Shown here in pieces: positions 6,981-14,943 of a stretch of 42,804 bases of DNA. The DNA is taken from contig NZ_LT964679.1 in the NCBI RefSeq assembly GCF_900240215.1, positions 933,728-976,531 of the forward strand, given 5' to 3'. A model generated the notes under the pieces. The model worked only from the letters and a program-made list of their open reading frames with translations, did no database searches and was not told the origin of the DNA. A program made the position numbers and the translations under genes. The first letter of the stretch is position 1. Each line of letters starts with the position of its first letter. The stretch is from Raoultibacter timonensis. GTDB taxonomy: Bacteria; Actinomycetota; Coriobacteriia; Coriobacteriales; Eggerthellaceae.

Positions 6981-7358
6981 ATGACCATCAAAGACAAAGC
7001 GAACGAGCTGAAGAAAGACGTGCCGGCGATCTTTCTTGCATTGAAGAGCAGCGATACACCCTTTGCCGCAAAAGCGCTTGCCGCCCTCACGGTAGGCTAT
7101 GCGCTCTCGCCTATCGATTTGATTCCGGATTTCATCCCCTTCCTAGGGTACTTGGACGACGTGATCCTTCTTCCCGCCATGGTTGCCGCAACCGTCAAGC
7201 TCATCCCGGCGCCCGTGCTCGCGCGATGCCGGAAGGAAGCGGAAACGCTATGGGAGAACGGGAAACCTCGGAAATGGTACTGTTCGATTCCCGTCGCTCT
7301 GATATGGGCGCTCATGGTTTTCCTTCTATGCCGAGCCGTATGCGGCATGTGGTCGTAG
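6981..7358 (+). CDS. YkvA-like DUF1232 membrane protein
   Basis: A 125-residue protein with the DUF1232 signature: Y40-x-L-S-P-x-D46-x-I-P-D50, followed by LDD (58-60). A second hydrophobic helix near the C-terminus (about 100-120) ends in CRAVCGMWS. The family is widespread and small; its biochemical role is not established. It stands alone between the LysR gene and the molybdoenzyme operon, in the same direction, with no visible operon partner. The ATG at 6981 has no strong ribosome-binding site. Confidence 0.8.
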   Translation: MTIKDKANELKKDVPAIFLALKSSDTPFAAKALAALTVGYALSPIDLIPDFIPFLGYLDDVILLPAMVAATVKLIPAPVLARCRKEAETLWENGKPRKWYCSIPVALIWALMVFLLCRAVCGMWS

Positions 7359-7721
7359 CCTCCCGCATGCTCAAGTACGCCCGTCGGCGATTCGGAGCCG
7401 TTCGGCCGCAGCCCGGCTCGGCGCATTCCGAAACCGGGGCCCGCTTCGCGCAGGCTCAATCCGCCTCGCCCGCCCTCAGCTTCGCGGCGCTCGCATGAGC
7501 GGAAGCGATGCCGACAGCCGATTGCAGGATAAGCATGGCACCTGCCTTACCGGCCGCTTACGTGCACCTGTATCGTCGATGGCGCTATAGCGTCAACCGG
7601 AGCATGCGGTTTGGTGATCTCTTTTCGCGATGCCCTATCGTATATCCCTATAAAAGCCTTGTTCTGGACGCTCGTATAATTCTCTTAGCGATATGCGCCG
7701 CCTAATGCAAGAGGAGGAGAT
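7359..7721 (+). promoter_or_regulatory. Upstream region of the molybdoenzyme operon
   Basis: 363 bp without a gene. A perfect -10 element TATAAT lies at 7675-7680, about 40 bp before the ATG, but no good -35 lies 16-18 bp upstream, which suggests activator-dependent transcription. A short palindrome CGCTATAGCG (7583-7592) sits about 85 bp upstream of the -10. A strong ribosome-binding site GAGGAGGAG directly precedes the start. No regulator gene is adjacent on this side except YkvA and LysR. Confidence 0.45.
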
Positions 7722-9980
7722 ATGTCTGAACCGAAAACGGCCGACAATCCGGAAGGTCGCAAATGGAAATGGCGAGAGGGCGAATACGAGGTTATTCGAA
7801 GCAGTGCCCGCTCGGGTCCCGGATGCCATGACAACTGCGGAGTCTTGCTCTACGTGAAGGATGGCAAGCTCGAGAAGATCGAGGGCGATCCCGAAAACCC
7901 CTACAACCAGGGACGCCTTTGCCCGAGATGCCTTGCCTACAAGGAGATGCTCTACCACCCCGACCGTTTGCTCTACCCCATGAAACGCGCTCGCGAAGAC
8001 CGCGGCAAAGATGCGTTCAAGCGCATTACTTGGGATGAGGCGACCGAGATCATCCTGGAGGAAATGGGCAAGGTCATCGACACGTACGGAGCCGAATCCA
8101 TCTGGGTCACCCAGGGAACCGGCCGCGACATCAACGGATACGGTCCGCTGATGGCCCGCTACCTCGGCACGCCGAATTACGGAACGGGCTTCCTTTCGGG
8201 CATCGCCTGCTACGCGCCGCGTCGTTTCAGCACCGCGCTGAAATCGGGCGGCCTGTTCATCGCCGACTATTCTCAGTACTCCCCCCTCCGCTACGACGAT
8301 CCGCGGTGGAAAGCGCCCGAGTACATCCTCATCTGGGGCAACAACCCCGTCGTTGCCAACTCCGACGGCACGCTCGGCCACTGGGTGGTTGAGTCCATGA
8401 AGCGCGGATCGAAGCTCATCACCATCGATCCGAAGCTCACGTGGCTCGCCGGCAAGTCCGATGTGTTCCTTCAGCTTCGCCCCGGCACCGATACCGCGAT
8501 AGCGATGGCCCTGTGCAACCACATCATCGAGAACAACTTGCAGGATCAGGAATTCTGCGACTGCTGGTGCTACGGCTACGACGAGTTCGCCGAGCACCTT
8601 AAGCCCTACACGCCCGAATGGGCCGCCGAGATCTGCGGCGTCGACGCCGACCTCATCAAAGAAGCCGCCGTCAAGATCGGCAAGGCCGAGAACTGCTGCT
8701 TGCAGTGGGGCGTCGCCATGGACCATACGTCCGAGGGCTTCGTGACCGGCATGGCCGCCTACGACCTCATGGCTCTCACCGGCAACTTCGAGAACCCGGG
8801 CGGCATGGTGGATGCTCCCTTCGCCTTCGACGTCAACGTACCGTGGTCGGGCGGAGACGATTGGGAGCTGTGCACCGCCGATCTGCCCAACCAGGATAAG
8901 AAGATCTGCGGCGAGTGGCCCGCCAACAAGGCGATGCAGGCCATCAGCCCCGACGATCTGCTCGTGGCGATGGAGACGGGCGAGCCCTATCCCATCAAAG
9001 CTATGTGGATGATGCAGAACAACGCGCTCGCCTGCATGGGCGCCGCACCGCAGCGCATCATCAAAGCGCTGCAGGAGAACATGGATTTCAACGTCGTGGT
9101 CGACCTGTTCCTCACCCCGACGGCGCTCGCCTGCGCAGACGTTCTGCTGCCTGCTGCAACCTTTGCCGAGCGCATGGGCATCTACGGCCACCAGCCCTAT
9201 CTTCTGGGCTCCATCAACCAAGCCATCGAGCCTTTGGGCGAAGTGAAGCCTGACCAGGTCATCATGTACGAGATCGGCAAGAAGTTCGGTCGCGGCGAAG
9301 GCATGGAGCAGTGGCAGACCGAAGAAGAGTTCTACGACTTCTGCCTCCGGAAATCGGGTTTCACGTACAAGACGCTGCAGGAACGCTCGTGGGCGTTCCC
9401 CGAGTTCGAGTACGAGAAGCACAAGAAGGGTCTTCTGCGCCCCGACGGGCAGCCCGGGTTCAACACGTCGACGGGCCGCTACAACTTCTACAGCCGCGAG
9501 ATGGTGTACTTCGGGTTCCCGCCCTTCCCCACCTACGAAGAGCCTCCGGAGAGCCCTGTGTCCGCTCCCGAGCTTGCGGAAAAGTATCCCCTGGTTCTGA
9601 CCACCGGCGCGCGCCATTGGGGCTTCTTCCACTCCGAGCATCGTCAGAGCCCCTCGATGCGCCGCCTGCATCCCGATCCCACGGTTCTCATCCATCCTGC
9701 TACCGCCGCGAAGTACGGCATCGAGAACGGCGACTGGGTCAAGATCGAAAACCAGTTCGGCGAATGCAAGCAGAAGGCCGAGCTCAGCGTGCGCCTGCGC
9801 GAGGACACCGTAGCAGCGGACCATGCATGGTGGTTCCCCGAGCGCGATCCCGGCGACGGCACCCTGTTCGGCGTCATGGAGTCGAACATCAACAAGCTCA
9901 TTCCCATGCGCCCGGGCAAATCGGGTCTCGGCGCTTCGTATAAGTCCCAGCTGTGCGCCATCAGCAAGATCGAGGAGTAA
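7722..9980 (+). CDS. Cytoplasmic molybdopterin oxidoreductase, acetylene hydratase / catechol dehydroxylase-like
   Basis: A 752-residue DMSO-reductase-superfamily catalytic subunit without a signal peptide, so it acts in the cytoplasm. The N-terminal Fe-S site reads C35-x3-C39-x27-C67-x2-C70. Relative to the canonical C-x2-C-x3-C-x27-C, the first Cys is replaced (G32) and an extra Cys (C70) follows the last. C163 in SGIACYAPRR is the likely molybdenum ligand, placed like the Cys of acetylene hydratase. The C-terminus (MRPGKSGLGASYKSQLCAIS) resembles uncharacterised Eggerthellaceae molybdoenzymes, a group that includes catechol dehydroxylases; this rests on memory, not a search. A reductive dehydroxylase or related hydroxyl-transfer enzyme is my best guess. 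It forms an operon with the ferredoxin gene, whose ribosome-binding site lies within this gene's last codons. Confidence 0.85.
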   Translation: MSEPKTADNPEGRKWKWREGEYEVIRSSARSGPGCHDNCGVLLYVKDGKLEKIEGDPENPYNQGRLCPRCLAYKEMLYHPDRLLYPMKRAREDRGKDAFKRITWDEATEIILEEMGKVIDTYGAESIWVTQGTGRDINGYGPLMARYLGTPNYGTGFLSGIACYAPRRFSTALKSGGLFIADYSQYSPLRYDDPRWKAPEYILIWGNNPVVANSDGTLGHWVVESMKRGSKLITIDPKLTWLAGKSDVFLQLRPGTDTAIAMALCNHIIENNLQDQEFCDCWCYGYDEFAEHLKPYTPEWAAEICGVDADLIKEAAVKIGKAENCCLQWGVAMDHTSEGFVTGMAAYDLMALTGNFENPGGMVDAPFAFDVNVPWSGGDDWELCTADLPNQDKKICGEWPANKAMQAISPDDLLVAMETGEPYPIKAMWMMQNNALACMGAAPQRIIKALQENMDFNVVVDLFLTPTALACADVLLPAATFAERMGIYGHQPYLLGSINQAIEPLGEVKPDQVIMYEIGKKFGRGEGMEQWQTEEEFYDFCLRKSGFTYKTLQERSWAFPEFEYEKHKKGLLRPDGQPGFNTSTGRYNFYSREMVYFGFPPFPTYEEPPESPVSAPELAEKYPLVLTTGARHWGFFHSEHRQSPSMRRLHPDPTVLIHPATAAKYGIENGDWVKIENQFGECKQKAELSVRLREDTVAADHAWWFPERDPGDGTLFGVMESNINKLIPMRPGKSGLGASYKSQLCAISKIEE

Positions 9981-9984
9981 CATT

Positions 9985-10308
9985 ATGCGAAAATATCTCG
10001 CCATCGATTACGATTACTGCACCGGTTGCCATACGTGCGAAATAGCGTGCCAACAGGAACACGGGCTTGATCCCGAGCATTTCGGCATCAAGTTGACCCA
10101 GATCGGTCCCGACCAGATAACCGATCGCCATTGGCAGTACGAGTTCGTCCCCGTTCCCACCGAGCGTTGCGACCACTGCGCGCAGCGCCAGATGGACGGC
10201 AAGCTGCCCTCCTGCGTCCAGCATTGCCAGGCTGGCTGCATATACTACGGTACGCTCGAGGAGCTTGGCGATAAGATCGACAAGCTGAAAGTAGCGATCT
10301 TCTCGTAG
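9985..10308 (+). CDS. Small two-cluster ferredoxin subunit of the molybdoenzyme
   Basis: A 107-residue protein with two cysteine groups: C12-x2-C15-x2-C18-x3-C22, and C62-x2-C65-x11-C77-x3-C81 followed by C85. The second pattern is typical of DmsB-type electron-transfer subunits, but those have about 200 residues and four clusters; here only about half remains, enough for two [4Fe-4S] clusters. The ATG at 9985 is 4 bp after the molybdoenzyme stop and uses the GAGGAG inside that gene's end, so translation is coupled. It probably passes electrons to the cytoplasmic molybdoenzyme. There is no membrane anchor gene, so the electron source must be soluble. Confidence 0.88.
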   Translation: MRKYLAIDYDYCTGCHTCEIACQQEHGLDPEHFGIKLTQIGPDQITDRHWQYEFVPVPTERCDHCAQRQMDGKLPSCVQHCQAGCIYYGTLEELGDKIDKLKVAIFS

Positions 10309-10346
10309 CGCCCCTTCAGACGTCGCGCTTCGGTTAGCTCGCCTTG

Positions 10347-10394
10347 CATCCCCCGCATGTTTCGTTACGACTCGTGCGGGGGATGTCTGTTTTT
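10347..10394 (+). terminator. Strong rho-independent terminator of the molybdoenzyme operon
   Basis: Arms CATCCCCCGCA (10347-10357) and TGCGGGGGATG (10375-10385) form a perfect 11-bp GC-rich stem with a 17-nt loop, followed by TCTG and five Ts (10390-10394). It lies 39 bp after the ferredoxin stop and defines a two-gene operon. Confidence 0.85.
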
Positions 10395-10500
10395 GGGTGC
10401 ATGCGCGTCTCATGCGGTAAAATGCGCTTGCGAACGCGATCGCCCGCTGTACCGCCTCGCATGCTATCATCTCCCTATCGAGAAAAGATGGGAGGCGGGT

Positions 10501-10674
10501 ATGAAAATGCTTGGGATGGGAATACCGGAAATGGTTATGGTTGTCGCTATCTACGCTTTGGTCATCTTCGTTTTTTACCTGATCATTAAAAAGGCCGTTA
10601 AAAACGGAGTCCTCGAAGCCCACCGGCAGCTTAGAGAAGAGGGCAAGGAAAACAAGGGGACCCCGATCGCATAG
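10501..10674 (+). CDS. Small single-pass membrane protein, unknown function
   Basis: A 57-residue protein with one hydrophobic helix (about residues 8-26, IPEMVMVVAIYALVIFVFYL) and a lysine/glutamate-rich cytoplasmic tail (KKAVKNGVLEAHRQLREE). The open frame continues upstream to 10357, but that part is cysteine-rich nonsense overlapping the terminator. The ATG at 10501 has GGGAGG at ideal spacing. It is monocistronic and converges with the ABC transporter operon. I do not assign a function. Confidence 0.7.
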   Translation: MKMLGMGIPEMVMVVAIYALVIFVFYLIIKKAVKNGVLEAHRQLREEGKENKGTPIA

Positions 10675-10823
10675 CTTCGGTGGGCAAAGCTCGTTCGAGG
10701 CATGCAAACCAAAACCGTACCGTCCCCTAACCGTACCTCCCCCCTTTTTTTGTCCGCGCTTCGGGGCGTCGTTCGATGGCGCTTCCGATCTATTGCCCGT
10801 CTTCGACTCCTGTATTCTAATGC

Positions 10824-10838
10824 TTAGAGTTACTCTAA
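10824..10838. promoter_or_regulatory. 15-bp perfect palindrome TTAGAGT-T-ACTCTAA
   Basis: A perfect odd-centred dyad lies in the 181-bp convergent intergenic region, 18 bp past the end of the ABC operon. Its form resembles operators of MerR-family regulators, and a minus-strand TAGAAT sits about 10 bp beyond it, but no gene starts downstream on that strand. It could be a remnant promoter or a small-RNA promoter. Confidence 0.35.
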
Positions 10839-10855
10839 CCTTGAGGCGAGGGCGA

Positions 10856-11725
10856 CTACCCATCCGCGCTTCCCGCGGCTAACGCCATATAGCCGTCCTC
10901 GAGCGTCGGAGCCACCGGTTCGGCGCCTTCGGGGCACCTGTCGGCTATCACGCGGTAGCGCGTTCCGTACGCATCCCCCACCGCATTCACCACAATGGCT
11001 CCCTCGGGCGGAACCATGCGCGGCCCGGTCAGCCAGGTGCGCCCGTGCGCTTCGTCAACGAGGTTTCCCGTTGCCCCGTCAAAGCGGAGGCGCCCTTTGC
11101 GTAGCACGCATACATAGGGGCAGGTTTGCGCGACGTCGTCGAGGATGTGGGTCGATAGGATTACCGTGCGATCCCTTCCCAGTGTTGCCAGAAGCGTGCG
11201 GAAACGCATGCGCTCTTCGGGATCGAGTCCTGCTGTCGGTTCGTCTACCACAAGCAGTTGCGGATCCCCCATCAGCGCTTGCGCGATGCCCACGCGTCTG
11301 CGCATGCCGCCCGAGAACCCGCCGATGCGGCGCGTCCGCACATCGGCGAGCCCCACACGCTCTATGAGCTCGTCGGCCTGCCGTTTTCTCTCGCGCTTAT
11401 CATCCATGCCCTTAAGCACGCCCACGTAGTCGAGGAACTCGAGCGGGGTCAGGCTGGGATAGGGTTCGATATCCTGCGGCAGATAGCCGAGGGATTTTTT
11501 GAGCGCCCTTCGGTTGCGCGCTTCGGCTATATCGCAGCCATCGACAAGCACGTTTCCCCGACTCGGTCGTACGATGCCGCAGAGGATGCGCATGAGCGTG
11601 GTTTTTCCGGCTCCGTTCGGTCCGACGAGTCCGATCATCCCCGAGGGGAGATCGATCGTAAGATCGTCGAGCGCACGCGGTTTTTTTGCAAAATCCTTGC
11701 CGAGATGGCTTACGGATATGAACAT
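10856..11725 (-). CDS. ABC transporter ATP-binding protein (ABC-2 type exporter)
   Basis: A 289-residue ATPase: Walker A GPNGAGKT at residues 35-42, Q-loop in GYLPQDI, signature FSGGMRRR (a variant of LSGGQ), Walker B LLVVDEPTAGLDP and the switch His in LSTHILDD. A C-terminal extension of about 70 residues follows the ATPase core, as in drug/lipid-type ABC-2 ATPases. It is the last gene of a minus-strand operon that starts with an ECF sigma factor, 32 bp after a permease gene. It energises transport through the two adjacent permeases. The substrate is unknown; antibiotic or peptide export is common for such modules. Confidence 0.92.
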   Translation of the reverse strand: MFISVSHLGKDFAKKPRALDDLTIDLPSGMIGLVGPNGAGKTTLMRILCGIVRPSRGNVLVDGCDIAEARNRRALKKSLGYLPQDIEPYPSLTPLEFLDYVGVLKGMDDKRERKRQADELIERVGLADVRTRRIGGFSGGMRRRVGIAQALMGDPQLLVVDEPTAGLDPEERMRFRTLLATLGRDRTVILSTHILDDVAQTCPYVCVLRKGRLRFDGATGNLVDEAHGRTWLTGPRMVPPEGAIVVNAVGDAYGTRYRVIADRCPEGAEPVAPTLEDGYMALAAGSADG

Positions 11726-11757
11726 GGCTGTCCTTTCGTTAGGGCGGTTACGGTTGC

Positions 11758-12537
11758 TTACTTGCGTTGGAAGTTTCTTTTTCGAGAAATAAGCGCTGCG
11801 ACCGCAACGAGCGCCAGCGTCAATGCGATCCTCAGAACCAGTAAGAGCGACGCATCGAAAGCCGTATAGGCGGCGCTTCCCCCCATCGCATCAAGGTCGA
11901 TAACGGGCTGACAACCGAAGAAGCCTTGGCAAATGGCGTCGGTTACGACACCCATCTTCGATCGGCTCGCGCCGACGGGCATGGGCGCGAAGGTGGTGAA
12001 GCATACCACCACGCACCAAGCGGCGGCCGCGGTTATGCGCGCCAGCGCCTGGGGCAGAAGCGATCCGATAAACGCCGAGAGCGCTGCGGCGAGGAAAGCC
12101 AGCGGCGCAACGGTGGCCGCGAATACCGCGAGTGCGGTCAGAACCGACAGGAAGCCGTTTGGAGATTGCATGAAACCGCAAACGACAAGGGCCACAGCGG
12201 AAGGCCAGATCATGACCCAAAGCATCCCCGTCACCCGAGCCGCCAAGAGCTTAACGGGCGAAACCGGCGTAGAATCCTCTATTTCCATGATGCCGAGGCG
12301 AGCAGGCGCAGAGGCGAGGTCGGTGAAAGCCGCTGCATAGGCGATTGCCGGCACCAATCCGAGCGTCTGTCCGAGAAACGCCAAGTCGACCTGGGAACCC
12401 GTCGGCTTGGCCAAATCGGGCATCGCGATGAGCGCAATGCCCACAGCGATCAACGTGAGCAGGATCGATACCGCCCAGAGCGCCGATTGGCGTCGGGCCA
12501 TACGCGTATGAACCCTTGCGAGGCGAAGAAAGCTCAT
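11758..12537 (-). CDS. ABC-2 type transporter permease
   Basis: A 259-residue membrane protein with about six hydrophobic segments (first at 20-40, then a loop with PARLGIMEIEDSTPVS, last at 230-252) and a basic C-terminus (SRKRNFQRK). The EDSTPVSPVKLLAARV stretch is the cytoplasmic loop often seen in ABC-2 permeases between helices 2 and 3. Its start overlaps the preceding permease gene by 4 bp (ATGA-type overlap), implying coupled translation and probable heterodimer formation with it. Confidence 0.85.
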   Translation of the reverse strand: MSFLRLARVHTRMARRQSALWAVSILLTLIAVGIALIAMPDLAKPTGSQVDLAFLGQTLGLVPAIAYAAAFTDLASAPARLGIMEIEDSTPVSPVKLLAARVTGMLWVMIWPSAVALVVCGFMQSPNGFLSVLTALAVFAATVAPLAFLAAALSAFIGSLLPQALARITAAAAWCVVVCFTTFAPMPVGASRSKMGVVTDAICQGFFGCQPVIDLDAMGGSAAYTAFDASLLLVLRIALTLALVAVAALISRKRNFQRK

Positions 12538-13208
12538 TGCGCATTACCCCCTGCCCTTTCCAGCAGTCGCTCAGAGCGACCGGATGCGAACCACGCGATG
12601 GCCGCCGCCGCGCAGGCGACCAGCAGCGGCCCTTGCCTCTGGTCGATGGGGTTCGGTACCTGAAGATCCCAAAAGAGCGTGAGGAAGATCATGACCGCGA
12701 TGACCGTCATGGTGGCGGAACGCACCGATCCGGCAAGAGACACGGCGGTATAGGCGACCAACACGACGATGACGGCACCCCCGATCGGCGAGAGTGCGCT
12801 CAACCAGCCGATGTCGTTGGGGAATACGCCGAACGCATGGAGCACCGCGAACAGCAGGCACGCCCCGATCACGCCGCCCGCCAGCATGACGGCAAGACGC
12901 GCAAGCTGCACCGCGCGGAAGCCGACGAACGTCGATTCCTGAAGCTCCGCAAGCGGGTCGTCGCCAAGCGCGACAACGGCGCACGCCCCCACCGAGATGG
13001 GGTAGAGCTGCACGATAAGCATCATCGCCAAACTTGCCGCCTCCCTTCCTGCGAAGTGTGCCAAAACCACACCTGCGATGCTCACGAGCGCGCTCGTGCC
13101 GAGCGGTACGGCGAGCATAACCGCTTTGCTGCGGTGCACCTGCGCGGCGGCAAGCGATCGCGCACGACGCGGCTGCAGCCGCGAATGTCCTATGCGTGCA
13201 ATGTCCAT
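12534..13208 (-). CDS. ABC-2 type transporter permease-like membrane protein
   Basis: A 224-residue protein with about six hydrophobic segments and a positively charged N-terminus (MDIARIGHSRLQPRRARS). An upstream start at 13265 is possible, but the ATG at 13208 has AAGGAG at good spacing and leaves the preceding 134 bp as a spacer. It overlaps the next permease by 4 bp. The two permeases probably pair in one transporter with the ATPase at 10856-11725. Confidence 0.78.
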   Translation of the reverse strand: MDIARIGHSRLQPRRARSLAAAQVHRSKAVMLAVPLGTSALVSIAGVVLAHFAGREAASLAMMLIVQLYPISVGACAVVALGDDPLAELQESTFVGFRAVQLARLAVMLAGGVIGACLLFAVLHAFGVFPNDIGWLSALSPIGGAVIVVLVAYTAVSLAGSVRSATMTVIAVMIFLTLFWDLQVPNPIDQRQGPLLVACAAAAIAWFASGRSERLLERAGGNAQ

Positions 13209-13342
13209 GCGAACTCCTTCATGTCGACGATCCCGATCGGATCCTGTATTCGTTAGTAGCGCCAAATGCCAAAGCGGTTCGCGTAAACGCTCGAAATTAT
13301 CCGCTCAGTCGGCGCTGCGCGATGCCGGTTTCCCTGTCGGCC

Positions 13343-14209
13343 CTAGGCCGCCTGCATCCTCGCGACGGCCGCCCTTCTTGCAGAGCATACGGTAGCGGCG
13401 AGCAGCGCGATCCCGAAAACGACGATGCCGACGGGGCCGAGTGCTCCCTGCAGGTCGGCGATAAGCAGTCCGATCCCCGAATCTGCAGCTGCATGGGCGA
13501 CAGGTGCGACAACGGATATCGATGCCGCACCGACGATCGAACCCGCCCAGGAAGAACCCGTCCATACGGCGATAAACGCCGACGCCCCCGAAACGGCGGC
13601 AAGGGGCACGAGCCATGCCGAAGCGAGCGCCCCGAGATCGATCGGCACGCCCGCCAGCGAGGCGGCGGCGCATGCGGCGATTCCCGAGGCAGCGTCGATG
13701 CAGAGCACCGCAGCCAGGCGAACGAGCGTTACGGTCTGCGGCCCTACCGGCGTTGCAAGTGCGATGGAATCGGGGCGCTCCGAGGCGAGTGCGAGCGTCG
13801 CGGTAAGCGCAGCGCCCACAAGCAGGATCATCGAAAGCAGCCAGGTGGCGTCGAACAGCGAATCCGCGTATCGCGCCATGCTCGCCCCGATCACGGCTGC
13901 CGCGGCCACGATGAGAGCTGCCGGAAGCACGGTCTGCGGTACGATGCGCAGCTGCGAAAGGGCGAGTTCGCCCGCAACGCGCAGGCTCTTGGCGGCCGTC
14001 CATGGCGCGGCGTCGATCCTCGAGGGCTCCTTCCGTATGCGCGCGGCTACGCTTGCGAACGCGGGCGCGCCCGCAGCGAACTCGGCTTCCTGACATCTCA
14101 GGGCATCGCGAAGCGCGTTCGCTTGGCTGTCGGGCGGTTTTACCCCCCGTCGATCGGAATCGGTTCGGCGGAAGGCGGAGTCGGATTCTCTTCTCGGCAC
14201 TTTGCTCAT
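13343..14209 (-). CDS. Membrane protein co-transcribed with ECF sigma factor (possible anti-sigma or permease)
   Basis: A 288-residue protein. A cytoplasmic N-terminal region of about 85 residues is rich in Arg, Asp and Ala, followed by six or so hydrophobic segments. The start ATG (14209-14207) overlaps the sigma-factor stop codon by 4 bp, so the two are translationally coupled, the usual arrangement for a sigma/anti-sigma pair. No zinc-binding HxxxCxxC anti-sigma motif is visible, and the membrane part looks more like an ABC-2 permease. It may therefore be a permease component, a sensor, or both. Confidence 0.65.
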   Translation of the reverse strand: MSKVPRRESDSAFRRTDSDRRGVKPPDSQANALRDALRCQEAEFAAGAPAFASVAARIRKEPSRIDAAPWTAAKSLRVAGELALSQLRIVPQTVLPAALIVAAAAVIGASMARYADSLFDATWLLSMILLVGAALTATLALASERPDSIALATPVGPQTVTLVRLAAVLCIDAASGIAACAAASLAGVPIDLGALASAWLVPLAAVSGASAFIAVWTGSSWAGSIVGAASISVVAPVAHAAADSGIGLLIADLQGALGPVGIVVFGIALLAATVCSARRAAVARMQAA

Positions 14210-14766
14210 AACATTCCCCTTAAGGATTCTTGCATCATCCGGCGCGCACGGGACACGCGCGACTTGACGGTGCCCACGGGTACGTCGGTTACGGCGGCGA
14301 TGTCCGCATAGGAAAGCTCGTGCAGCCAGGCGAGGCGCAGCGTTTCCGCAAGATCGTCGGGCAGGGCGTCGAGGGCCGAAAGGATCGCCTCGACTCCGAC
14401 GCCTGCAAGTGCGAGGCTCTCCGGTCCCTCGGCGCTGTCGGCAATGGCATCCGCATGTTCGTCGAGGGGAATAGCGCCCGCACGCTTGCGGCGCGTGTTC
14501 GTGTACACCTGCCGCTTCGCTATGCCGAGCAGCCAGGTGAGTACGCGACTCTCGCCGCGAAAGGCCCGCGCCGATCGCCAACATGCGAGCCAGACATCCG
14601 CCGCCACTTCCTCTGCGGCCTCGCGGTCCGACATCCGTGCGGCGATGAACGTGAATACGGCCGGCGCATAGGCGCAGTACAGCTCCTCGAGAGCCTCCTC
14701 GTCGCCGCGCGCGATCGCGCTGAGCGCTGAGCGCGCCCGTTGTTCGTCTTCGTCGTATCCGGCCAT
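14206..14766 (-). CDS. ECF-type RNA polymerase sigma factor
   Basis: A 186-residue sigma-70 family protein. Region 2 spans about residues 24-92 (DEEALEELYCAYAPAVFTFI through WLLGIAKRQVYTNTRRKR). Region 4 spans about 127-181 with the HTH at LSYADIAAVTDVPVGTVKSR. It lacks regions 1 and 3, as ECF factors do. It heads the operon with the membrane protein, two permeases and the ATPase, so it probably turns on this exporter, perhaps in response to envelope stress or an antibiotic. The start at 14766 lacks a strong ribosome-binding site. Confidence 0.92.
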   Translation of the reverse strand: MAGYDEDEQRARSALSAIARGDEEALEELYCAYAPAVFTFIAARMSDREAAEEVAADVWLACWRSARAFRGESRVLTWLLGIAKRQVYTNTRRKRAGAIPLDEHADAIADSAEGPESLALAGVGVEAILSALDALPDDLAETLRLAWLHELSYADIAAVTDVPVGTVKSRVSRARRMMQESLRGML

Positions 14767-14910
14767 TCGGTTCTTGCCGTCTTTCTCGTTGCACGTTTCC
14801 CGTTGTTGTATCTTAGTAGCACTTCGGTGCTGGACGGTTCACGATTGTCCGAACTTTTTGCTGCATCTGCGCTTCGGTGGGCGACTTGCGCTAAGATGGC
14901 AACCTATCAG

Positions 14911-14943
14911 AAACGCATCGTATGCAAAAAACGCATCGTATGC
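14911..14943 (+). promoter_or_regulatory. Two direct repeats AAACGCATCGTATGC before the helD-like gene
   Basis: Exact 15-bp copies at 14911-14925 and 14929-14943 (18-bp period). Each contains the dyad GCAT-CGT-ATGC. They lie about 35-65 bp before the GTG start and downstream of a possible -10 (TAAGAT, 14892-14897), the position expected for a repressor operator. The sequence does not match the rifamycin-associated element I know from other actinobacterial helD/helR genes. Confidence 0.45.

Noticed and set aside
7583-7592. Palindrome CGCTATAGCG upstream of the molybdoenzyme operon
   Set aside because: Ten bases is short enough to occur by chance at this GC content, and no second copy lies near the promoter.
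7635-10004. A 789-codon open frame on the minus strand opposite the molybdoenzyme gene
   Set aside because: Its length is a by-product of high GC third positions in the real gene. The translation has no recognisable domain, and the plus-strand protein has clear family motifs.
13320-14800. GGGAAAC elements upstream of the sigma-factor gene and between the membrane protein and permease genes, as ECF promoters
   Set aside because: The -35-like boxes recur, but no shared -10 (such as CGTC) was found at 16-17 bp spacing in either place.
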